From contig JAVXUO010000701.1 in assembly GCA_033065855.1 (NCBI GenBank), positions 248,001 to 312,000 of the forward strand: DNA of 64,000 nucleotides, in the 5' to 3' direction. Source of the stretch: Escallonia rubra. Taxonomy: Eukaryota > Streptophyta > Magnoliopsida > Escalloniales > Escalloniaceae. This document shows, in pieces, positions 11,178 to 23,119 of this stretch (position 1 is its first letter; every line of letters begins with the position of its first letter). The notes under the pieces are model-generated. The model made no database searches. It was not told the DNA's origin and saw only the letters and a program-made list of their open reading frames with translations. The position numbers were made by a program, and so were the translations under genes.

Positions 11178-14100
11178 ATGGCCATGGAAGACCCATCATC
11201 GTCAACTCCTCCGGCCACCATAAGGTATCCGAACATTGACGTGTGACGGATTTTATCATGAATGTACCTAAATATGGACTTGATCAATCTTTATTTTTCA
11301 TCAAATTGTTGGAACAAAAAGCGATGGACTTGTCCAGCAATTGATCCTAACGGATCTGTAAATTGGTTTGATTATGCTAATATACAACACTTTGATGGTG
11401 CACAATGAACACCACACCTAGACCCCAGATCCCATTCTAGTTAATGTATTTATGCTAGCATATGTTATTGCTGTTTGGTGGCTTAGCAATGATCAGAGTT
11501 GGCAAAACTCAAGAATATATGATCAGAGTTTTGTGATGTACTACTCCATGTTTTGATAACTTACTGTAACTTCAAGTACCTAGAAATTTGAATACTTATG
11601 TGTGCTGTTCTTTGTGAAGTTTTGGAGCATTGTGCACTGAGCATATTTAGTTTTGGAGCATTGGAGCATACTGTATTTAGTTTCCAGAATCCAGATGTAG
11701 ATATATTTTCATATTCTGTTTTTTAATCCCAAGATGACTATGTACAAACCTCACTAAAGAAAGAGATCAGCCTCGAATGTACAACCAATGCATGTATTGA
11801 AAATGATATTGTTTATGGAGTTTAAAATTTATGAATTGCATTTATGTTATATGGTTATGTAGTCTACACTTGTTCAAGTAAGAAGTAATGAATTTATATT
11901 CAAACGCAGCGTTGATGATTGGGTACCTAAAAATGGTATGGAATTTGATAGCCGGGAGGAAGCATGGAAATTTTGGGTGGATTATGGAGGGAAAATGGGT
12001 TTTGGTGTGCGCAAGGATTATTCAAACAAAAATCGTAAAGATGAAGTTGTCACCTCTGAAAAATTTGTGTGCAACAAAGAGGGTTTTCGGGAGATTGATA
12101 AACGTGACCATTTGTATAACGCTCCTAGAGCCAAGACAAGAATGGGTTGTCATGTAGGGATGAAAATTGTATTTGATCGAAAGAAATGTAAGTATCATGT
12201 TTCGGACTTTAATGGAGAACATAACCATGACCTCCATGCTCCAATATGTGTTCATCTTTTGCGATGTCAAAGAAATATAACCGAAAGTCAAGCGGTAGAA
12301 GTTGATTTGGCATATGATGCCGGGCTTACACAAAATAAATCTTTTGATTTGTTTAGCGTGAAATCCGAAGGAAGGGAACATGTTGCATTTCTTTCGCTAG
12401 ATCAAAAAAATTACCTTCGGACCAAACGCGAAAGAGGATTGCAATTTGGAGAAGTGGGAAGTTTGTTGATGAGTTTCAAAGATCAAGCATCACAAGATCC
12501 ATCATTCTTTTATGCATTTCAATTGGATAATGAGGAACAAATTACTAATATCTTTTGGGCGGATGGAAGGATGCGCATGGATTATGAACTTTTTGGTGAC
12601 ATTGTGACCCTTGACACTACATTTACTACTAATAAAGATCATAGACTTCTTGGAGTGTTTATTGGGTTTAATCACTATAGGGAACAAGTCATCTTCGGAG
12701 CTTCTTTATTATACGACGAAACACAAGTGTCATTAGATTGGGGTTTTAGTACATTTTTTTAGGCACATAATTTTAAGAAGCCTACTACCCTTTTCACCGA
12801 TCAAGATATAGCGACGGGAAATGCGATAAGAGTTGTTATGCCGGAGGTACGACATGGTTTGTGTACCTTTCATATTATGCAAAATGCTATTAAACATCTT
12901 GGTAATTTGATGAAGGATGTGATTCATGTTTTTTGAGTAATTTTAAAGCCCTAATGTTTGAATATGAGGATGTGACAAAATTTGGAAAGAGTGGGAGGCA
13001 TTGCTTAAAAAGTATAAAGTACATGGACATAGTTGGTTAGAGAGAACTTATGCCTTGAAGGAAAAGTGGGCTAGATGTTACATGAAGACAATGGTTACTT
13101 TAGGGGTGCGAAGTACACAACTTAGTGAGCGCATGAATGCCAAACTAAAGAAGTCCTTGAAATCTAAACTTGATATACCTACTTTTTTCAAGTTATTTGC
13201 CATGGTTGTAAGTGACAAAAGATACCGAGAGGTTGAAGCGGAGTACAATGCAAAGGAAAAAATGCCTAGAGTAAAAGTTTCTTGTTTGCCTTTATTAAAG
13301 CAAGCGGGGAAAGTTTATACTCCAAAGATATTTGAGTTATTTCAACAACAATGGGAGAAAATTCTACTAGCTCTTGTTGGAAAGAAACAAGAAAGGGGTA
13401 GGTTGCAAGAATATTTGATCGTTTCTTGTGATGAGGAGGGAGTGTATGTTGTGACACATGATGAAGAGAATGCAACCTTGTCATGTAGTTGTAATAAATT
13501 TGAAACGGTGAGAATACTTTGTGGACATGCATTGAAGGTTCTCGATGTACTTGGCATTAAGTATATTCCCGAGACATATATTCTCAAGAGATGGACAAGA
13601 GGAGCAAGAGATGGTTGTGCATTAGAAGAAGATGGTCTAGATGTTCATCGAAGTGAAGCTTTGGATGTACGTGATCGGTATAGGGAGCTTTGGCCCGATG
13701 CGGTGAGATTGGCACATAAGGCTTCCGAATTTAAGGATGGGTACCTCCTCTACAAAACTAGGATAAAAGAATTGGATAAAGAAATTGAAGAGCTTAGGAA
13801 GAAGCATTATGAATGTACGGATCATGGTTGTGAACCTAATGGTAATAAAGGTGTAGATAAGAATGCCATTGAAAGTCTTGTTGGGAATGTAAAGGGCATA
13901 AAAAAAGGGGATGGTCCACAAAAAGGAGGAAGTAAACGACATAAAAGTTGGGTAGAGAAGAAACCAAAGAAGAGGAAACAAATGATGATCAACTCTTTGG
14001 GATGTCCAAATCATGACAAGGAAAATCAAGATCCATCGCTACCACATGAGGTATTCTAATAGCGTACATATATGCATACCTTTTTATTTTGATAAGAACT

Positions 14101-14482
14101 TTTAATTTTGTCATTCTATACTTGGAGTAACTTTGATCCTGACAATGTTGAAAAAGACATGTGCGGACCAAGTTTTACCGAAATGTTAAGCGTAAGCGTA
14201 CCATGTTTCACATTATGCTCTATTCGTCTTTGGGTGCCAACTTTTATTTACTTATCTCTTCATCATTCTATTTTTCCTATGTAGGCCGGCTTGGATGACA
14301 ATTTGTTGTCAAGTTTGTCTCAAGGTTCAAACCGTGCCCAATTCAATGGCAAGAAACTAATGAGGGAGTTCAACATGCTTGGTTCAAACCATATCCAATC
14401 CGGAGGCGAAAGAGTATTTGGAGACTTCAACGTGCTTTCAAGTCAAACCTCGATGACACTTGGAAGCTATATTTTCAAATGA
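11178..14482 (+). pseudogene. MULE transposase gene, FAR1/FRS-like, broken
   Basis: Probable exon 1 is 11178-11224 (ATG, donor gtatcc); exon 2 starts at 11910 after ttcaaacgcag, and the split codon AG|C keeps frame. Exon 2 encodes a FAR1-type zinc domain (FVCNKEGF, RMGCHVGMK, HNHDLH), the MULE catalytic core with IVTLDTTF, FTDQD and LSERMN marking the D, D and E positions, and a SWIM finger (CSCNKFE then LCGHAL). It then has a coiled, lysine-rich tail. Later exons are likely near 14128-14191 and at 14285-14482 (acceptor tatgtag). Breaks: an in-frame TAG at 12760, a shift in a T run near 12933, and a one-base loss near 12982. FAR1-type transposases act in the nucleus on the element ends. The domesticated relatives FAR1/FHY3 are host factors, but the flanking TIRs make this a transposase. 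Confidence 0.92.
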
Positions 14483-14564
14483 AAGTTGTTCATGATAGGG
14501 CCTATGTAGCTTTTTCTATTTTGGAACTCTTCCATGCCTAAAGTATAGATGATCATTTTGTTTT

Positions 14565-14882
14565 GAATGGATATCCAAGTTGTTAGTGGTTATGAAGTTG
14601 TTGAATGCCCAAAATGGGAGAAATACCTTGTTCTTGAAAATTATTTAATTTCATTACTTTATTTTGTTTTGAATGGATATCCAAGTTGTTAGCGGTTATG
14701 AAGTTGTTGTATGCCCAAAATGGGAGAAATACCTTGTTTTTGAAAATTATTTAGTTTCATTACTTTACTTTCTTTTGAATGGATATCCAAGTTGTTAGCG
14801 GTTATGAAGTTGTTGCTTGCCCAAAATGGGAGAAATACCTTGTTCTTGAAAATTATTTAGTTACATTACTTGATTACTTTCA
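14565..14882. repeat. Three tandem copies of a 106-bp unit
   Basis: Units start with gaatggatatccaagttgtt at 14565, 14671 and 14777 and differ at only a few sites. They lie just downstream of the transposase stop codon, in what would be its 3' untranslated region. Confidence 0.93.
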
Positions 14883-14941
14883 TATTGTGGGAAGTAAATG
14901 TATATTTTCAAATTTTCAACGATTGTGTTTTTTTTATCTAG

Positions 14942-15103
14942 CATAAACCATCAGTCACTTTTAGAGAAAAGAAACACGATATATTTTCAAAAGAGCTAGT
15001 GACAAAGTTGTATCATTTTTCAAGTAAAAATGAACTTGACAGGGCTTATGGAATTGCAAAGAGCTTCAATCAAGCATGCATGATTGCTGGTGTATTATTA
15101 AAG
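14942..15103 (+). other. Exon-like open segment, possibly captured, unidentified
   Basis: A 162-bp segment, exactly 54 codons, lies between an acceptor-like tract (tttttttatctag) and a donor-like gtaaac. It is open throughout in the frame that starts at the acceptor and encodes, among others, KLYHFSSKNELDRAYGIAK and QACMIAGVLLK. It is outside the transposase gene and on the same strand. The clean borders and full frame suggest an exon taken from a host gene, as with the kinase piece next to it. I do not recognise the family. A chance frame is possible. Confidence 0.4.
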
Positions 15104-15349
15104 GTAAACTGTCTGTACATCATATCCACAGATACCAAGTAGTAAGACAACATACTACTTATAAAAAATATACAGCCAAAATACACAAATATTCAACTTC
15201 CCTGAGACCTTATATTCAATTCCCCAAGCTCTGCATAATCTTCAATAAATGTTGTTGTTAGGTACCTTATTCCAGCTTCTCACTTGTCATCGGATCACTA
15301 GGCTAACTAGCTGAAAAAAGCTGTCTACAATACTTTTACTCAGCTAAAA

Positions 15350-15620
15350 CTTCTTGTATCTTTTATGCCCCTACAAAAAGCAAGGCATCTGAAAGCCAAC
15401 TCAGCCACCTTGTGAACAAATGTTAGAGTCCAAGCATCCCTGTGTGGATCAAGGAATGGCTCTATTATCTCATTCACATGACCTTTTCCAAGCATGTCTA
15501 CTCCAAACGAAGCCAAATTAATCTCAGTGTGATGTTGCCAGAAATCAACCATCTTCATTGCCGTAATGATCTCTACAAGAACCACCCCAAAACTGCAAAC
15601 ATCACTTTTCTCAGAAAGAT
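15350..15620 (-). pseudogene. Captured receptor-like kinase fragment (WAK-like/LRK10-like)
   Basis: On the minus strand this encodes kinase subdomains IX to XI: LSEKSDVCSFGVVLVEIITA, then a linker with HHTEINLASFGVD, then DEIIEPF-type sequence, HRDAWTL and HKVAELAFRCLAF. This order and wording match wall-associated-kinase-like 14 and LRK10L-type receptor kinases. Only the C-terminal lobe is present: no ATP-binding loop, no HRD/DFG, no extracellular or membrane part. The piece lies inside the MULE, opposite to the transposase, so it looks like a transduplicated host gene fragment. There is an in-frame stop just upstream of the conserved LSEK in one phase, and the match ends soon after LAF. Confidence 0.85.
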
Positions 15621-15953
15621 GAAAATCTGCTACAAGATGCCAAGTCTACACAGACCAAAATCTGCTACAAGATGCCAAGTCTTAGGACGTAGTAGCAGAT
15701 AAAGGCCACAGCAGTCATTAAAAAGCTCTTGCTATTTTTCTCTATAATATGATATTTATCTCTATAATATGATATTTATATGAAACATCACTTTTCTCTA
15801 TAAACTGTAAACATCACTTTTCTCTATAATATGCTATTTTTATAAACATAAATTCGAAATTCCCATTTTGCAATTCCCAATTCAAGAAGTGTAAAATCCA
15901 ATGAACTACAATCTAAGACAATGAAGAAATGAAGGAACGGTAAAATAAGGCAA

Positions 15954-17021
15954 AAGCAAATAAGAACCAACAAGATACATAACCAATGGGGGAAAAGGAA
16001 CCACGCCTGATTAATTTCCGCAACAAAGTAAGTCGGGTTTTCAAGCATTTGTCACCAAAATTCCTCTTAGAAAGTTAGACTTGATTTTTCAGACAAAACA
16101 ATGTAAACAATATGTAGAAAGCTCATATTCTTCAGTCATTGATAAACAATTTGTTGGGCAATACTCAACGCAATTACCACAAAATATACAGATTCCAAAA
16201 TCAATATACATATCGCAAAATCAATACTGTAATTGAGCAAGCGTTCCAATATCAGTTCCCAATTTTCAATAAAAAAATGGGTAAATCTACAGAACTTACA
16301 CGAAATAGCAGTATTAGGGGGGAAGAGAGAAAAGAGACATGTCTTCGCCGGAAAGTGGACGTGGCGTCGCCGGAAGGTGGATGTGGCGTCGTCGTGTCTT
16401 CACCGGAAATTGGACAGCGTGAGGAGTCGATGGTCGATGGAAGGCAGGAGGTGTCGTCGGTGTATAGTGAGATTGAGTCTCTTATGTCGCCGGCGTAAGG
16501 CTTGGATGCTTGGTAGATGCGTCGCCGGAAGATTCACCGGTGGATGTGGCGTCGCCGTGTCCACGAGGTGTCGTCGGTGTACAGTGAGATTGAGTCCCCT
16601 ATGTCACCGGCGTAAGGCTTGGATGCTTGGTAGATGCGTCGCCGGAATATTCACCGGTGGATGTGGCATCGCCGTGTCTTCACCGGAAAGTGGACGGCAT
16701 GAGGAGCCGTTGGTGGATGGAAGGCACGTAGGTGTTGGTAGATGCGTCGCCGGAAGATTCACCGTTGTAACCCACGTCGCCGTGTCTTCGCCGGGAAGTG
16801 GACGGCGTGAGGAGCCGCCGGCAGAAGGAACTGGAGAGAGAGAGAGAGAGAGAGTGAGTGAGTGAATGGTGGTTGGTGCCGGCAGAGTAAATGAGGGGAA
16901 TTAAAGGCTGGGTGACGTGGCGTGATCTAAACCCTTCCCCCCCACCCATAAGGATCGGACGGCTGTGACTGGGTCACAACACCACTGTTGTAACCCTAGC
17001 CACAGCAGTGGATCGGGATCC
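15954..17021. repeat. Right terminal inverted repeat of the MULE
   Basis: Inverted partner of 9778-10848. The outer end contains an extra 12 bp after ggatcccgatcca (read from the minus strand) compared with the left end. A GA simple repeat at 16829-16856 mirrors the CT repeat of the left side. The frames at 16139-16865 are chance products of the GC-rich subrepeats. Confidence 0.92.
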
Positions 17022-19474
17022 ATGGTCTTGGGTAGGTGCCAATTAACCATTGTTTCTATCTTCTTTGATTTGCACCCACACCTTCCCTTGATATGAGGTG
17101 CCCTAGGTATTCCACCTCTTAGGCAGCAAAAGAACACTTGGTCCGCGTGATAAACAGGTTGTGGTTTCTCATTGTCTGCAAAACTAGCTCCAGATGTTGT
17201 AAGTGCTCACTGTAGGACTTGCTATATAGTAGTATGTCATTAAAAAAACAAATCTTCTGAGATAGGGTTGAAAAATGCTATTCATGAGTGGTTAGAAAGT
17301 TGGTGTTGCATTTTTCAATCCAAAGTGCATCACCTTGAGTTCATAGGGCTTAAAATGAGGAGTGAATATTGTCTTGTTTGCAAAAAAGGGCTGGGATTTA
17401 TTCTTTCTTGGTGGTACCCACTTTTAAGTCCAAATTTTGTAAAGACCTTGGCCCCATTGATCTCATCTAGCAATTTATGCACCACTGGTATTGGAAACTT
17501 GCTCTTGATACTAATCCACACATTTTCTAGGCTCCACCTTTCTTTTTAACTAGTAGCACAAGTGATCTGAAAGGAGAGGAGCTAGTTCGTATAATCCTTG
17601 AATCTACAATTATTTCCACTTGTCTTTAGGGCATAAGGGATCCTGTAGGGCTTGGTGCTTATGGGCTAGGCATTTGGGATCAAAGGTATGTTGTGATCTT
17701 AGGGTCTAGGTGGGGCTAATCCCTTTGGTTCAGCAAAAACATCCCAAATTTGTGCAGTAAGGCAGTGAGTTGGGGTTCCTGAGAGGGTTCTGTGAGGATG
17801 GTGGTGAGTGTGAAAACTTGGCCAAATAAGGCACCAGGGCTATGGGTGAGGTATATATACATGGCTTGAGCTGACATTATTTTGACCTCAGTTCTAGCAT
17901 CACCACCATGGAATGTATTTGGTTGTCCTTCCCTTATGAAGGTCATAGTCGTGGCCTTGAACTTGCCTAGCCTTTTCACCCACTGTAAGCCCAGCACACA
18001 GTCACAACAACCAATGGTAATAGCATCATGTTTGATCCAAAGTCCTTCCCTTGTACATACCAAGTAAAGTCCTTACACATTGAGTCACTAGTACCATGTT
18101 CCAATCTGCTACCATTATGGCCATGGGGGCAGTGAGGGTGATAACACAGCCTACCTCTCAGTTGTAGTAGGATCAATGAAATTATGAGTTGACCATGTGT
18201 CAGTTTTTATGGAGAAGGTTTTTTTTTTTCTTGGTTTCCCCATAGCTGGAAGGTGTTTTGTGATGAGTTACTAGTGATGGCATTCACAATGATTTCAACC
18301 TTCACTTTATCTTCTGTTGGTTCATTAACTGATGGTAGAAGCTCTTGTTCATCATACACAATTGGGGCGTCTTCCAGATCATATTCATCTACTACCAATA
18401 TGGAGACATGTTTATGCTTGTAGTTGTGAGCTAGGGTGAAAGTTTCATCACAGTAACACTATCCTTTTTCCTCATTTCATTAAAGTAGCTTCTAGTCATC
18501 CTTTGAGTAGGTGCATTTGCAGGGGACTGTAGTAAAGCCCTTTGCTGGTTTGGTGGTGGGTTGGGTTATGGTAAGCAACAGTGGTAGCTAGCATGGTTTT
18601 TGGTTTGGTATGGAGTTTGTTGTTAGCTTGGGGCTTAGCTGCAGCTGTGGTAGTAACTGGGTTTCACTGGTAGAGTGTGGAGGGAACTCTAGGGGTGGGT
18701 CAGACATTTAGTACTTGCCTCATGTTTCCTAGCAAGGAAGATTACCCTGGACATGTCATATATCTCAAAAAAATTCACTTCTAGTCGTATTTCATCCTTA
18801 AGGCCACTAATAAAACTTTATATGGAATATCCTTCCTCAAATTTGTACCCATCATTAACCAATATTGACCTCAACGTCTCAAACTCATTATAATATACTT
18901 CAACTGTGGTATGTTGCCTTATGAAATTCTCCAAATATACTTTCCCCGAACAAACTAGCAAATCTTACATTTAAATCTCTTACAAACTTAGGCCATTGTA
19001 CACTGCCCTTGGCCTTGATAGAGGTATTAAACGAATATTCAACTTCTCGCTCAAAACGGACTGAAGCAAAATTCACGTTTTGATTCTCATCTAATGGATT
19101 GAATTCAAAATATTTTTCTTTTTTACCTAGCCATAAGAATCATCTCCAAGAAACTTGGGAAACTCTAACTTAGGAAGTCCTAGAAAGGGGTTACCAATTA
19201 CAATTTAGAGGTAGTCCTTGTGTGAATGATCATATCCTTTTTGCCTAGCCTGTTGCATCATCGGTTGTAGTTCAGCTAGGGATTGCCTCGCTATAGGCAG
19301 TTCATCCTTAAGTTGGTCTACTGAGGTTTTGAGATCAGGAATCACGTAAATGTTTTCATTCAAACCAACTAATTGGCCATCAATGGCCTCAAAATGGTCA
19401 GCAAACTGGGCCTCCATCACATTGACATGCTCATCCAGTTGATGCTTGTTAAACTGCCTCATGGTGTAAACCAT
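17022..19474 (-). mobile_element. Ty3/gypsy fossil, gag to RT part (proximal half)
   Basis: Read on the minus strand from 19474: a gag-like start (MVYTMRQFNKHQLDE), a protease-linked region with GCCDCVLGLQWVKRLG near 17990, and reverse transcriptase with VFTKFGLKSGYHQ near 17440, ending MVNWHLPKT at 17030 where the MULE cuts it. The order gag, protease, RT fits Ty3/gypsy, probably a chromovirus-like lineage. The frames are broken many times; this is an old copy. Confidence 0.8.
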
Positions 19475-20279
19475 GGTTGTTTTGGTTGTCTCTATGTTTA
19501 TAGCTAAGAGAAAATATAATTTTTAAAAATTATATATATCCAAGTTTTCATCACGTTTTTTCTCTCATAGGACATTACAACCGAGTTGCAAGCATTTAGG
19601 AACTTAATCGGAAACAAAAAAAAATAAGAGAGAGCAATTGCAAATAAAAAACTGAAATTTATCTAATAAAAAGAACAGCCAAAGATCTCTTAGGATTGAT
19701 GGAAATCCCCCTTTAATGCTCCATCTTCCGGTTGCCACACCTATAATCTTCTTAGGGTTTAGAGCTCCGGCGATGGACACACACCTGGCATTAACTACCT
19801 TGTTCTTACCTCACGCACCTCGGCTGCTTTTGGGTTTATTTGAAAGCCACTCGCTGGTGATGAAGTGTTGCCTGTAACTGCTACCACATTCCACTTAATC
19901 CATTTCTAATTAGTTTTAGGTCTTTTGATCCTGATTTTGAGGGCAGGGCAGGAGTGCTCCTTGGACGGGTCTGTGACAATGATCGAGTTGGTGGTTTGGT
20001 GGCGATGAAATAGTTTCGGTGGCCATTCTTCAAATCTGACCCAACTGTCGTGGCGCTTCGATGGATAGGGCATCACTCTCGAAGGGAATATGCGGATGGC
20101 TATTATAGGCCACTGGTATAAGATCAATAAAGTAGGCTTAGATTAACAAAATCTAGCCGTGAAGATTCTGATCTATTTATGTTGTGAAAAGATGATACAC
20201 ACACACCCACACACACACAAAAATATACATACATATACCTTCTCTTGAGGTGTCTGGATTCATTGTCGGTAATCAGCTC
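19475..20279 (-). other. Probable leader and LTR remnant of the gypsy fossil
   Basis: Sequence upstream (minus strand) of the gag-like start. It is AT-rich near 19500-19680 and carries a CA simple repeat at 20200-20219. I could not fix an LTR start, a primer site or a matching second LTR, so the outer limit of the element is open. Confidence 0.3.
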
Positions 20280-21279
20280 AAGATGCGGAGGCAAGGGTCA
20301 AACCGAAAAGGGTCTCTTAAGCATTTCACTTTGTTGACTGAAGAAAACTAGTAAATGCTTAAGGTTTGAACTCTTAATGGCACTGCAATTTTTGTTTAGG
20401 TCCCGAGGTCCTCGTCATCCCTGTCGTTGATGTTTACAAGTGGTCCTTTGGGATTTACCTTGCACGTTGTATTAAAGATAAATGCCTCAGGGTCTTTTAT
20501 CCCTGCCTCTTCTCACCTCAATCTTTTAGTTATTGTTTCTGGAGTTCTGGGGCTTAGGGATAGCATGTGTTTGTAGCAGCCTGCTTGAGGGTGTTTTGGA
20601 GGGGTTCTTGGGTATTCCTTGACATCCTCTATGTAGGTTATTATAAAAAAGAAAATAGAGGATAACTTTCCTCCCTTATCTTTAGTTTGAGATCTTTGTG
20701 AGTAGAGAAAGAGAAGAAAACTTGGGCGTATTTCCTTCCAAATCTTTATTCTAAAAAATGAGAAGAAATTGAGAGAAATGAAACTCTCACAAGTAATACT
20801 TTTATAATGCCTCTATTTGACATATTGAAGGCGATATTTTTTATGACTTTTATGTCTTAGGGTCTCCATAGAAACCTAATATTTCACAAGTAAAACATAT
20901 AAGCGTTTATTTGTTTCACAGAATCTTAACATTTCAAAAGTTAATTCGTTTTCCCGTTAGATTCATGATGTTTCATAGGATCAATGTTTTTATGGTCTTT
21001 GTTAGAACTTAGAATTATGGATAAGGATATATTAGTAACGTGGTGTTTTTCTTTCTTTCCTGCTGAACTTCGAACAAGAGAAAGAATGATGCATTCTTTT
21101 CTCTCTTTCTTTCTCTTCTCTTCCCGTGTTTTCATTTCCCTTCATTGTTCTCCTCTCGCAAATTGTGAGTTTTCCTCCTCTCCTTTATTTAGTTAGGTTT
21201 CTTCAAAACAGGGTAGAGGGTTGGTCGTGATGTCCTTAGGGGAGGGGGAGGATTAGGGGGGGATAGACACTTTAGGGGG
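20280..21279. other. No gene seen; non-coding flank of the Ogre element
   Basis: The stretch has no open frame worth calling. Around 20520-20655 it looks like a spent 3' tail ending in ttattataaaaaag. Pyrimidine-rich sequence follows at 21060-21180 and a G-rich tract (ggggaggggga) directly precedes the Ogre LTR. Confidence 0.4.
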
Positions 21280-22535
21280 TGAAGCAAACCACCCTGGAAA
21301 CAATTCTCTCGCGGAACGAAGATTTTTGAGAGTCGCCATCTTATTTAATTAAAAAAAGTAAAAACACCTAAAAATGACTCTAAAAAAGATCAAAGACTAA
21401 CTAATAAATTGAAAACAGAGAAATGAGCTCGGGGACTAAGTTCTACGACAGAAAGGTGTAAGGCACCCGCCATACCCTTTCGGTCTCTACTTTATTTCTA
21501 TTTTTTTTTTTGGCCTTTTTAACACATAAACATTCATGAAATAAACCCTAATTTTATTTCTATATTATTGGCTTGAATTAGACAGCTGGGGTCGAATGGA
21601 ATGTGCATCCGGTCGGACTAACCGAAATCAAAACCGTCGTAGTTCGACTAAGATCATATGGGAGACGACCTACACTTTGGTCTTAGGCTCGAACTAAGAA
21701 ATGGGAAGACTCTTTGTCATGCTTTTTTGAACTAGAAATGAAATGTGACCGCGGGAAATGGAAAATAATTCTAGATTACTAAACTAGACTAGAAAGCTAT
21801 AAATATATACTTCGTGAGGCTACTTATCTAGAGGACTCGGGAATGCCATGCGAGCGATGCAAGAAAATTGAGACTATTTAAGAGTAAGTTACGAAGGACT
21901 AATTTCTCTTAAGAGATGACACATCACTTCTAGGAGAAATGGTATAAAATCTTTAAGGAGGAAAAGATGGATCTCTGAAAATATAGGCCAAGGGCTCTAT
22001 TTATAGAGGTCTGAGAACCAGAAGCGATAAAGATGACCATGTCAAATTTGTGATTTGATGATAAGACATAAACATTTGTAAAAATGACAGATTGACAAAA
22101 GTCAACTAACTGACCAGTTTGTCAAAAACAGGCTGGTTCATCCAATATATTTATAATATTCTTCTTAATTTCGAGACATTATCTTACCTTAATTCGGTAA
22201 TTATCTTTGAGTTTCTAGACGGGATGTAGCAATTTTGACAATTATCCTCATATTTCACATAAATCCATGATTTAATCACTTGCAGCAAGGGTAAATCAGA
22301 AATTATTCCTTAAATCTTTTAGATAAATTACCATCTAGACATGTGGATTGGACTAACATAGTTGGACTGGACTGAGCCTAATTACTGACTAGACCATTGG
22401 ACTAGACAACTTGACTAGACTGTTCGACTGGATAACTGGATTGGACTGAATTAGTTAAGTTATATTATCAGACCTAAACCATAATACTAAGCTCTAATAA
22501 TGATTTAATTATACTACAAAAATGGGGTGCCTATA
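21280..22535 (-). repeat. 3' LTR of the Ogre-like element
   Basis: Homologous to 34591-35898. The minus-strand start is TATAGGCACC, a changed form of TGTAGACACC. A TATA-like box (tatttata on plus, 21999-22006) lies in the expected U3 position. The region around 22330-22450 is rich in short 'ggactagac' words, also seen in the other LTR. Confidence 0.87.
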
Positions 22536-23119
22536 AAGCCCCTCGGTGAGGGAACTCGCGTGCGGGCGAACATCACTGAAAAAATGACGCGTTTTTCTAG
22601 TAAAATACGAAAAGACCATAAGACTTTGAACAGACTCGCTAACCATGACACATATATGAGGTCGGACCTTTACAAGGCTTCTTGCGTACCCTCCGAGGGA
22701 ATATCTTCTCAATTGATTAATGCCCTCACAATAGTTTGTGCGTATAAACTACAACTGACTTTGTATCCAGCTTTGTAGTAAAAGAACCCCTTATGGTAGC
22801 ATCTTACCTTTGAAAATGGAGAGACAACATTACAACACCTCAAGAACTAAGCTATCTGCCCTCAAACACTCGCCCTGACATGTTTGGTTTCACTTTCTAG
22901 CACTCTCTTATTTGTTTTTTCTTGTGCACTTTAACTGTTAAATAAAATGCCCAAGTGAACTTTCTTGTGCATTATTGCGTTGTGTTCACCACGACTGGGG
23001 TAGGGACATACAAATGAGACTGAACCAGCGATGTCCAGGTGGAATTTTTAGGATGAATGAGTTGGGATCATGGTGGGGGCTTAATGGGATAGCTTCAACG
23101 GGTTGAGTCAACACCCGGT

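Larger units (their letters stand above)
9778..17021 (+). mobile_element. Mutator-like element (FAR1-type MULE), 7.2 kb
   Basis: Both ends carry the inverted terminus GGATCCCGATCCA. The flanks are a 9-bp target duplication, atggttttg (9769-9777) and atggtcttg (17022-17030), with one mismatch; nine bases is the Mutator hallmark. The inverted repeats are about 1.07 kb each. Inside, in order: a duplicated subterminal block, a FAR1-type transposase gene on the plus strand, a 106-bp triplicate, an exon-like piece on plus, and a kinase gene fragment on minus. It landed in the RT region of a minus-strand Ty3/gypsy element. The transposase is broken, so the copy is probably no longer self-mobile, but it looks otherwise complete. 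Confidence 0.94.
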
